From positions 1 through 64,000 of the forward strand of contig NZ_FPBV01000009.1 of assembly GCF_900116805.1 (NCBI RefSeq): a stretch of DNA of 64,000 nucleotides, in the 5' to 3' direction. Positions 8,196 to 14,909 of the stretch are shown here, piece by piece. The notes beneath the pieces are model-generated. The model was not told the origin of the DNA and made no database searches. It worked only from the letters and a program-made list of their open reading frames with translations. The DNA comes from Paenalicyclobacillus macrosporangiidus. GTDB taxonomy: Bacteria; Bacillota; Bacilli; Alicyclobacillales; Alicyclobacillaceae. Within the stretch, counting starts at the first letter, position 1. Each line of letters opens with the position of its first letter. A program made the translations under genes and the position numbers.

Positions 8196-9185
8196 CTACA
8201 CCACCACGGCGTCTGCAGTGACCCCGTTCTGTTCCGAGAACTGCAAATCCACCCGCACACGGTGCGGCGACACCGACTCACGCTCCGCAACAAACTCCGC
8301 AACTGCATCCACCATGTCCTGCTGGCTCAGTATCCGGTGCCGCCAGCCGCCGATTCTCGCATCCGCCGCGAACCTGCCATTGTCGAACTGCAAGTCAACC
8401 TCTACCTGTTGCGGCGCGCATCCTTCCCTCCGCACGACGTATTCGCAGCAGGCATCGACCATCGCTTGTTCGTCCAGATACATCGCGACACCAGCCCCCG
8501 AATCATCCGCCGCGGCCTGCGACACGGTTGCGAACACGTCCGCGCGCTTCCTGCCGCGCAGACGCCGTACCAGTGCCACGATGGCCAGCACCACGGCGGC
8601 CAACAAAATCAAGTCAAGGATCGTGCCGACCCATGACCACCCCGAAGCAGCCGCTGCCATCCCCGCAGGCGCTGCCCCGATCACCCCGGAAGCGTATACC
8701 GGCGCTGCGGTGTACGGTGCCGACCATCCCCAGCCGAACGGATGCAGCATGCTGCCCAGCAACATCCCCGCTCCAAACGACGCCACGTGCCCGGCTGACA
8801 ACGACGGCCTCTGCACAGTGCCCGATGTGTACCCGGAGTTGGGCGTCCGGACGTTCGGTGACGGCGACTGGTAACCGGAATGATACGTGGAACTCGAACC
8901 GGTTGTCGTACCAACGCTCGAAGACGGGGTGGTGTACCCAGAACGGTACGAAGAACTGGAACCCGCCGTCGCCCCGGCTGCACCCCGGCTTCCCGATACG
9001 GTGCCAGCACTTAACGACGGAGCGGTGTAGCTGGAGTGATACGCGGAACCGCTACTGAACGTGGAAGAACTCGACACTCTAGACGAGTACGTGCTTCCGC
9101 CTCGATATGTGGCCGCGTCAGCAATCGTTGGCTGAACGAGCAACAGACAGGCGGCCATCGTCAAAATCCACCGGCGCATTTGCAC
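8196..9185 (-). CDS. Exported Ser/Tyr-rich membrane protein with two DUF2653-like repeats
   Basis: The 329-residue protein has a signal peptide (to about 24, IADAA), then about 100 residues of low-complexity Ser/Tyr/Thr repeats of the STYHSGY type, a Gly-rich hydrophobic stretch (FGAGMLLGSMLHPFGWG), a transmembrane helix (WVGTILDLILLAAVVLAIVALV, near 190-213) and a basic stop-transfer RRLRGRKR. The cytoplasmic tail holds two copies of a ~45-residue unit (MVDACCEYVVRREG... and MVDAVAEFVAERES..., each followed by V-D-L-Q-F) resembling the Bacillus YxcD/DUF2653 fold. An outside-low-complexity, inside-duplicated layout suggests a surface sensor or scaffold; function unknown. Confidence 0.65.
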   Translation of the reverse strand: MQMRRWILTMAACLLLVQPTIADAATYRGGSTYSSRVSSSSTFSSGSAYHSSYTAPSLSAGTVSGSRGAAGATAGSSSSYRSGYTTPSSSVGTTTGSSSTYHSGYQSPSPNVRTPNSGYTSGTVQRPSLSAGHVASFGAGMLLGSMLHPFGWGWSAPYTAAPVYASGVIGAAPAGMAAAASGWSWVGTILDLILLAAVVLAIVALVRRLRGRKRADVFATVSQAAADDSGAGVAMYLDEQAMVDACCEYVVRREGCAPQQVEVDLQFDNGRFAADARIGGWRHRILSQQDMVDAVAEFVAERESVSPHRVRVDLQFSEQNGVTADAVVV

Positions 9186-9370
9186 GAAATTGCCCCTCCC
9201 TCATTGTGCATGATAGCACAGCCCACGAGCTTCGGATTCGGGTACTGGCGGGTCGCCCACCTCGCTTCTTGTCAAGTGCTCAAGCTCCGCGCTCGGTCCG
9301 CCTCAGCCTCGGACTCTTGTCTCCGATGATACGTGGTGCTGTCTTCGTGAAAGGGATGACTGCACGGCAA

Positions 9371-9409
9371 AATAAAACGCGCCGCCCAATCGAGAATGGA
9401 CGACGCGCT
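9371..9409 (-). terminator. Rho-independent terminator after the nuclease fragment
   Basis: Bottom strand GCGCGTCGTCC pairs with GGGCGGCGCG and is followed by TTTTATTTT. It still sits behind the truncated gene at 9436, showing that the fragment is the preserved 3' end of a former transcription unit. Confidence 0.75.
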
Positions 9410-9435
9410 GTAAGGTTTCACCGGTATGTGCCACC

Positions 9436-9690
9436 TCAGTTGACCTTCTTCCGAATCTCCTCGGCCTCTTTCTCCGACAGTCCGGTCCAGCGTACCACAT
9501 GGCTTACCGACGCCCCATCGCGGAACAAACGTTCCGCAATTTCTTGACGCTCTTCCCGTCTTACCTCCTGCTCGATCTCCCGCAGCAACTCCGTCATCTC
9601 CAACACCCTCCTCAGCCGTTCTTTTTGCTCCGGCGCCAGAATCCGCGCACTGAATCCAAGGATCAGCGCCGCCAGGTAGTTCTGCGCCAC
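9436..9690 (-). pseudogene. C-terminal relic of a Rpn-family PD-(D/E)XK nuclease
   Basis: The 84 residues match the last ~90 residues of the intact gene at 10433-11263 almost word for word: YLAALILGFSARIL against YVAALILGFSARVL, then the shared ends FRDGAS(V/I)S(H/D)VVRWTGLSEKEAEEIR. The catalytic N-terminal half is missing, so it cannot be active. It probably arose by duplication followed by deletion; the intact copy lies in the same orientation one gene upstream. Confidence 0.8.
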
Positions 9691-9769
9691 AAGGAGGCTG
9701 GTCTGATCTCACCTTATCGGTTTGGAAAACACCTTTTTGCGGCCATAGTTGTTTCTTGAACACCTGTGT

Positions 9770-10339
9770 TCAGGCACCATGACACATATTCCGTGCTAAT
9801 GTCAGCGCCTGCTCTGTCGATTCGATGAGGGTCTTATCGCCTTTTTCGAGGCGTAGTTTCAGCGCTTCTTGCAACAACTGTACAGCGTCTTCAGGTGCAC
9901 CTTGTTCAAGACGACATTTTCCAAGATGTTGCAAGACGAAATCCTTGTAGTTTGACAGTACTTCTTCATCCGTCCAAGTCAGTGCGACGCGCAAAAGACG
10001 CTCAGCAATCTGGTAGTCTCCGTTATATTTTCTCGCTTCCGCCAAACGAATCGTGTTTACAAGTTCACCTTTTCGGTCACCGAGCATTCTACATCGAAAT
10101 ACTGCGCGTTCAAGATAATCTATCGCTTCCGTCGTAAGCCCAATAATTCTACATGCGTTTCCCAAGTACCCAAGCAATCCTACCGTGGCATCTAGGTGTT
10201 GGCTGGCTTCCGCCTTATCTAGTTCCGACAGTGCTTGGTTGATTGCTGCTCTTAATGCGTCAACATCAGTTGGTATTTCTCGTAGACGCGCATCAAACTT
10301 TGTGAGACTCCTCAAATCGGGCAGGTTCAATAAGTTCAT
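9770..10339 (-). CDS. TPR-type helical repeat protein
   Basis: About 189 residues, all helical in pattern. Tetratricopeptide-like repeats are seen from about 45 onward (LGNACRIIGLTTEAIDYLERA, then EARKYNGDYQIAERLLRVAL, then GKCRLEQGAPEDAVQLLQEAL). TPR arrays bind peptides or partner proteins. No enzymatic domain, signal or membrane segment is present. The start is unsure: ATG at 10339 has a poor ribosome site, and a TTG at 10357 would begin inside the upstream gene's terminator. It lies between an intact and a broken Rpn gene, with no operon partner. Confidence 0.6.
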   Translation of the reverse strand: MNLLNLPDLRSLTKFDARLREIPTDVDALRAAINQALSELDKAEASQHLDATVGLLGYLGNACRIIGLTTEAIDYLERAVFRCRMLGDRKGELVNTIRLAEARKYNGDYQIAERLLRVALTWTDEEVLSNYKDFVLQHLGKCRLEQGAPEDAVQLLQEALKLRLEKGDKTLIESTEQALTLARNMCHGA

Positions 10340-10348
10340 CTCTTTGGA

Positions 10349-10379
10349 AAAGAACAAGCGCCGTCCGCAAAGACGGCTC
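10349..10379 (-). terminator. Rho-independent terminator of the Rpn nuclease gene
   Basis: Bottom-strand AGCCGTC/GACGGCGCT hairpin followed by TGTTCTTTT, downstream of the stop at 10433. Confidence 0.7.
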
Positions 10380-10432
10380 TTCAGGTTTTACCCATTACTA
10401 CTCACGGCCCTGCCGTAAAGCGAAACAAACCA

Positions 10433-11263
10433 TCAGTTCAACCTGCGCCGAATCTCCTCCGCCTCTTTCTCCGACAACCCCGTCCAACGCACGACATCGC
10501 TTATCGACGCCCCGTCACGAAACATCCGCTCAGCAATTTCTCGCTTACCCTGCTGCACCCCCTGTTGCATCCACTTTTCCTTGAATTCCTCTTCAAACTC
10601 CCGAAGCAAATCCGTCATCCTTAACACCTCCCTGAGCCGTTCCTTTTGCCCCGTCGTCAGAACCCGTGCACTGAACCCGAGAATTAAAGCCGCCACATAA
10701 TTTTGTTCGTCCCGGTCGGGAATTTGTCGCACCACATCTACGATGTCTTCAAACGCCTCGTCCCGCGTCCGGCGCTCGAACCGCATATAGAACGCAAACG
10801 ACAACCGGACCCGATCCCGTTCTGTCCACTCGCCGGTGTCCAGGTGCCGCTTAACCGCCTCCAACGCGGCATCGCCGTCCAACTGGTTCAAGTACACATT
10901 CTCCACGCTATACTGGAAACTCCCCGCATCGAGCTTGGAAGGCGCTTCGTGAACATCTCCAGTGTACAGCACCACCGTCCGCACCTTGCGCCGATGGCGC
11001 TCCGCTATCGCTACATCGTACGCGGCAAACCGATACAAGGCGGGTTCACGCGTCGTCTGGAACTCCATGTGCAACAACCGGCCGTCGTCCAGTTCCAACA
11101 TGACATCGGTGTACTCCTGCCGCACCTCGACCTTCGGGATCTCCGTAGGCAGCGCGCGCACCACATTCGCGTCGTGGATGCCGATCACATCCAGAGCGCC
11201 ATTTGGCACCGCGCCCGTCAAATGCTTTGCAACGATGTCGTTTGCGTTTCTTGGTGTGCTCAT
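10433..11263 (-). CDS. Rpn family recombination-promoting nuclease / putative transposase
   Basis: ATG at 11263 behind GGAGGGAACG gives 276 residues; an upstream extension of the frame has no support. The N-terminal PD-(D/E)XK core shows DVMLELDDGRLLHMEFQTT, with the Asp and E-x-Q catalytic signature of Rpn (YhgA-like) proteins, then VRTVVLYTGDVHEAP. The C-terminal third is helical (LREVLRMTDLLREFEEEF) and ends in WTGLSEKEAEEIRRRLN. Rpn proteins are Mg2+-dependent DNA endonucleases that raise RecA-independent recombination and can act in phage defence. It has its own terminator. A truncated paralogue lies nearby. Confidence 0.8.
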   Translation of the reverse strand: MSTPRNANDIVAKHLTGAVPNGALDVIGIHDANVVRALPTEIPKVEVRQEYTDVMLELDDGRLLHMEFQTTREPALYRFAAYDVAIAERHRRKVRTVVLYTGDVHEAPSKLDAGSFQYSVENVYLNQLDGDAALEAVKRHLDTGEWTERDRVRLSFAFYMRFERRTRDEAFEDIVDVVRQIPDRDEQNYVAALILGFSARVLTTGQKERLREVLRMTDLLREFEEEFKEKWMQQGVQQGKREIAERMFRDGASISDVVRWTGLSEKEAEEIRRRLN

Positions 11264-11330
11264 CGTTCCCTCCGTGTAACCAGTATAAACCGGGCCACTC
11301 TTGGCGACCAGACATGCGTAGCAGCGCCAA

Positions 11331-11798
11331 TTACGCACACCGCGTCTTCTCGCACTCCTCGTCCTTCCACTCCGCCTCAACGTCAATCGTCTCGCCCTTC
11401 GGCATCCTCGCGATCCGCCGCTTCCGAACCGCTTCACGACCAGCCCTCCAACCATGCCGCACTGCCCAAGCCGTCGCGCATCCGGCAAACATCACACCAC
11501 GAAGCGCCCATACCGTCATCCACCAAGCAGCGCGCAACGCGAACTGACCCGCTCTTGCAATGAGCCGCTCCAACTCCTTCCAGAACATTGCCGTGTAGGC
11601 AAGGGCCAGAAACATGAACAAAAACGATAGGAACAGATAGAAGAACCACCGTCCTGGGGTATGGCGAGCGAACTCCGGCAGCTCTGGCGAATTCATCGGG
11701 ATCGCCCAGTAGTGGATAGACATCGCGATGAAGCCGACAAACACGAACAGCGTGATGAAATTCAGTCCCCGGATCAGCGGCCAAGGAATCCGCCTCAT
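11331..11798 (-). CDS. Small membrane protein, unknown
   Basis: This 155-residue protein has helices at about 10-32 (FITLFVFVGFIAMSIHYWAI), 50-72 (FFYLFLSFLFMFLALAYTA) and 85-110, then a basic cytoplasmic tail. ATG behind AAGGAGGTGCGGGT; its start overlaps the stop of the upstream cyclotransferase gene (ATGA), so the two are translationally coupled. No family recognised. Confidence 0.6.
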   Translation of the reverse strand: MRRIPWPLIRGLNFITLFVFVGFIAMSIHYWAIPMNSPELPEFARHTPGRWFFYLFLSFLFMFLALAYTAMFWKELERLIARAGQFALRAAWWMTVWALRGVMFAGCATAWAVRHGWRAGREAVRKRRIARMPKGETIDVEAEWKDEECEKTRCA

Positions 11799-12184
11799 AC
11801 CCGCACCTCCTTCCGCGACCGCAACCAGGCAACCCAGTCTCCTCTGTCAACGCGCGGCGCGCCGGCCGGAATGCGGCCCGTCATGTGGTACACCCAGCCT
11901 TCCGCCGCGCCGTTTAAGTCCCTCACCACAGTTCGGTCGTAGAATCGCGGATAACCCTCCAGCCTGTCCAGCGCCACGAGTCCGTCGTCCGTGACCTCAT
12001 CCCATTCGCCCACCACCACACTGTCACCATCCAGCGCCGCAGCCGGGAACGCACCGAGATCGTACATCTCTCCCCGGATGCTTCCCTCACCCAACTCGCG
12101 CACCAGATGCGGCTCCATGACCCGGCGATTGCCCTGTCCCTTTCGCAACGTTCCGTACACGAACACGACATGATTGGAAGTCAT
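11795..12184 (-). CDS. Gamma-glutamylcyclotransferase-like protein
   Basis: This 129-residue protein carries the AIG2/GGCT signature: VFVYGTLRKGQGN at the N-terminus (substrate-binding YGTL loop) and LDRLEGYPRFYDR, where the Glu is the general acid-base. Family members release 5-oxoproline from gamma-glutamyl amines or dipeptides; the exact substrate here is unknown. Length is normal for the family. It is driven by a near-consensus promoter and heads a two-gene operon with the membrane protein. Confidence 0.85.
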   Translation of the reverse strand: MTSNHVVFVYGTLRKGQGNRRVMEPHLVRELGEGSIRGEMYDLGAFPAAALDGDSVVVGEWDEVTDDGLVALDRLEGYPRFYDRTVVRDLNGAAEGWVYHMTGRIPAGAPRVDRGDWVAWLRSRKEVRV

Positions 12185-12219
12185 TACATTGCCTCCCTTT
12201 AATTTCCTGTTATAGCGTT

Positions 12220-12248
12220 AGTATACTTGTTATTGGTATTTTTGTAAA
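12220..12248 (-). promoter_or_regulatory. Sigma-A promoter of the cyclotransferase operon
   Basis: Bottom strand TTTACA (12248-12243), 17 bases, TATACT (12225-12220), about 35 bases before the ATG at 12184, followed by AAAGGGAGG. Confidence 0.8.
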
Positions 12249-12258
12249 GACTCGCAGA

Positions 12259-12292
12259 ATAAAAATGGACCGAACCTGCTGGGGTTCGGCCC
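12259..12292 (-). terminator. Terminator behind the GH130 relic
   Basis: Bottom strand GGCCGAACC/GGTTCGGTCC stem followed by ATTTTTATT. It is the surviving end of the degraded gene at 12337. Confidence 0.75.
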
Positions 12293-12336
12293 CGAAGTGT
12301 CTCAGTCAGGCGAGCGGGGCGCCGTCGCACCACAGT

Positions 12337-12660
12337 TCAACTCATCGCGTCCAAAATCTCCGACAGACTCAATTCGGCGCAGGCCAGCGCGGTATCCGCA
12401 ACCCCGTAATACATGCGAATGACGTCCCCCTGTACAGTCGCACCGCACGAAAACACCACGTTGCCGAAAAATCCTTCAGTCTCATAAGGCGCTTCGGGAG
12501 CCAGCAGCGGTTCTTCCGTGCGGTCAATGACCCGAGCGGGATCGTTCAGATCCAGAAGAGCTGCGCCCATACTGTAGCGAAGTTGGCTGTCCACCCCGTG
12601 GTACAGCAACTGCCAACCCCGCTCGGTGCGGATGGGCACCGCGCCCGCTCCGACGCTACC
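12337..12660 (-). pseudogene. GH130 (mannooligosaccharide phosphorylase-like) C-terminal relic
   Basis: About 107 residues match the end of GH130 glycosidases/phosphorylases: GAGAVPIRTERGWQLLYHGV, then YSMGAALLDLNDPARVI and the CGATVQGDVIRMYYGVADT end with the five-bladed propeller closing strand. The N-terminal blades with the proton-donor Asp are absent; upstream codons are unrelated. It is a non-functional leftover of a beta-mannoside or related glycan phosphorylase locus and may mark a deletion junction at about 12660. Confidence 0.75.
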
Positions 12661-12796
12661 CCGTGCGACCCGCGCGACTGTAACGAGGCACAGAATCCGT
12701 GGCCGTGGGACTCTTGTGAGCATGAACCTCGATTCCAGGTGACAATGACACCTGGAAAACCACCGGCAAATTAACGGAACGTCATCACTTAATCAT

Positions 12797-13570
12797 TCAC
12801 AAAGAGCAATGTAAAACGATATTCCTTCTGAGTTTGCTCATGAACTCTTTGTCCCTTAGGAACATTAGGCCGTAAGCCCCTGACGAAGCCTCTAAGTTAT
12901 CTAGCAAGTAGGGCAGATAGGTGCACTTCGCATGTTTAATATCGACGAAATTCTTCGGGGTCTCCCCGAAGTTTATCTTCTTCTCAATTACGTAGTGTTG
13001 TTGTCCATATAAGAGGATACTCAGCTTCTTTAAACAGTATTAATAATCAACTTTAAACGGAAACCAGTAATATAGGATTATGGTATATAAATCGGTCATA
13101 GTGAATAGGTAGAAAAAGAATCTTAACGGTATGCTGGCCATAACCCGACTCATCGAAGCTGTCTTTTGTTGCGTATATATGAAAACAAATAGAGTCACAA
13201 TTATAGATATGTGAATCCATAAATTTTTTAAAAAGTATACATATTCCCCAAAAGCCCAAGTAATAAATGCGGGTTGTTTCGAATGGGATACAATATGTAA
13301 AGAACCCGAGAAATAATCGGGTATTAAAGGTGAGACAAGCAAGAATACAATTCCCATCAAGACCATACATAGCGCCACAGGAACACAATGAGCAGAGAAT
13401 CTTACAAAAGAATATATAGGTATGGTGATTCTTAATATGAACTGCATAAATGCCGGGAATTCGTATTTTCGCCTACTTTCCGTCTTTAGCTGAGCGTTTG
13501 CCCAATCTCTCGTTAAGATCAGAAATGCAAGTACAACACCTAAAGCGATGCCTTTTCCAATAGCAGCCAC
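12797..13570 (-). pseudogene. Panacea-linked multi-TM protein (candidate toxin) with an in-frame TAA
   Basis: GTG at 13570 opens a 176-residue frame ending at TAA (13040-13042). The same frame then stays open for 80 more codons to TGA at 12797-12799. The first part has about four hydrophobic helices (GIALGVVLAFLILT; VALCMVLMGIVFLLV; HISIIVTLFVFIY; FFFYLFTMTDLYTIIL). The second part (YGQQHYVIEKKINFGETPKN...) is soluble-looking. The gene starts 19 bases after the Panacea antitoxin gene, the position of PanT toxins, several known types of which act on membranes. Base composition is clearly AT-rich against its surroundings, a sign of transfer. The stop means either a disabled toxin, a naturally shorter toxin, or read-through. 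Toxin activity is inferred from position. Confidence 0.55.
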
Positions 13571-13589
13571 TTTTACTTACACTCCGTCT

Positions 13590-14054
13590 TCAAGAAGACT
13601 TGAGAAGACTTGAATAGTACTGTTCCATTAATCTTGTATCAATTACAGCGCGAGACCTGCTTCCATTAGGTGTCCCCTTTCGGGCTTGTATCCACGGATC
13701 TTCCATATGTGTTTTCTGTTCCAGCCATCTTGCAGAACGATGTCCATAAACCTCCCATACAGCATCAAGAACTGCTTTGACCTCATCACTAACTTTGATG
13801 TCATCCTCGTAAGGAGGAATTTCCCTGTACCCAAATGCTCGGTAATTCATGTAAACAGTCGGGGAAACAGGGCCATGCGCCCACGCCTCCAGTTCTTCGT
13901 CAAAAAGAAGCTCATGCCGTAATGCTAAATACCATGCCTGAGCATAATACACCAATTTCTGCAACTTCAAGTGCGTAATTGCCCACTTTGTTCCGGGGCG
14001 GCTCTTGTTAAGAAAATACTTCGCCACATCCATGACAGACATTTTTGCTGCCAC
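13590..14054 (-). CDS. Panacea (DUF4065/SocA-like) antitoxin domain protein
   Basis: About 154 residues containing the Panacea core: DVAKYFLNKSRPGT, ITHLKLQKLVYYAQAWYLA, ELEAWAHGPVSPTVYMNY and the YGHRSARWLEQKTH segment. Panacea is an antitoxin domain that neutralises very different toxins by direct binding, and it also occurs in proteolytic adaptors such as SocA. GTG at 14054 has AAGGTGGGG upstream; ATG at 14042 is an alternative. A membrane protein gene follows after 19 bases, giving a bicistronic antitoxin-first pair. AT-rich like its partner. Confidence 0.85.
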   Translation of the reverse strand: MAAKMSVMDVAKYFLNKSRPGTKWAITHLKLQKLVYYAQAWYLALRHELLFDEELEAWAHGPVSPTVYMNYRAFGYREIPPYEDDIKVSDEVKAVLDAVWEVYGHRSARWLEQKTHMEDPWIQARKGTPNGSRSRAVIDTRLMEQYYSSLLKSS

Positions 14055-14072
14055 GGCCCCCACCTTCTCCAT

Positions 14073-14504
14073 ATATGGTCATTGTAATTATAAAATAATT
14101 GCAGGTGACATCCCAAGTCGATAAACGCTTTCGGCCATGTCAAGTCTCAGAAGTTAAGACCTCACCATCAGACAATCGTGAATGAACTGCGTACGATTTC
14201 CCTTGGGCAATATTTGACCCATGGCCGGCCTGTATGAGGGCAGGTCAGTGCCAGGAAGTTCACGGCCAGCCATTCAGTGGCGGCCTGCCGTTTACAGACC
14301 AGCATCTCACGTCCCGAAGAGCTTGTGCGCACTGTCAGGACATCGTTCTGCTTCTTACACGGTGTTACATGCGTCTTCCCATTGGCACCGCGCAACCATA
14401 ACCTGCACGAGACGATCCGCCCAGATTCACCCCATCTGGTCACGTCCCCTCGTACATCGACGACATGCGACATTGCCGCTGTCCCCCGGCCGCGCGTTCG
14501 ACTC
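14073..14504. other. Uncertain stretch with one unrecognised leftward frame (14168-14473)
   Basis: The only sizeable leftward frame encodes 101 residues starting MSHVVDVRGDVTRWGESG. It has no recognised motif, its ribosome site is weak, and a long overlapping frame exists on the other strand. I do not call it as a gene. The first ~100 bases are AT-rich and probably hold the Panacea operon promoter. Confidence 0.4.
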
Positions 14505-14883
14505 TCAATGAACCGCCAAACTCCACAATACCACGACTCCTGTAACGTACACCAATGTCATGACAACGCGCTCGAGAATGGGTTCCAACGCCTCTGTAAT
14601 GAGAAGTACACTTCGTATTATGCGCACTGCTGCGGGTAATTCATGTCCATTTGGGCGCCGCGTCCGTGCCAAAGCATAGAGAGAAGTCCACATCCCCGTT
14701 GTCATCCACAAGCCGCTTCAATTCCGATAGCACTTCTTCTCGTTTCGATATCGTACACCTTCTCCTTCTCGCCCCAATAATCAGGCCAGACACGCTGTAC
14801 GGGTGAAAGAGCGGACGAATACACTCGTAACCAGGCTGGATGAAGCGATCGAACCACTCTAAGGTTATCGTGTTGTGCTCCAT
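14505..14883 (-). pseudogene. Broken copy of the unknown gene at 19190-19726
   Basis: Two overlapping frames together match the intact paralogue. The first (14883-14641) reads PGYECIRPLFHPYSVSGLII and KREEVLSELKRLVDDNGDV, against PSYDIVSLLISPYSVSGLII and KREEVLTKLKQLVDANQDV. The second (14711-14505) ends RSVLLITEALEPILERVVM against RSVLLIAEALEPIMRRLVL. The central ~70 residues are missing and the reading frame shifts, so it is not functional. It ends up just downstream of the VirB4-like gene, with the intact copy upstream. Confidence 0.75.
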
Positions 14884-14909
14884 GCAGGTCTCTCCAACCT
14901 ACCGTAACA

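Noticed and set aside
11264-11488. N-terminal extension of the Rpn nuclease
   Set aside because: Arg-rich stretch with no similarity and no ribosome site; ATG 11263 has GGAGGGAACG.
12950-12975. CTTCGGGG-TCT-CCCCGAAG as a terminator
   Set aside because: It lies inside the open frame after the TAA of the Panacea-linked gene and fits as coding sequence; kept only as a coincidence.
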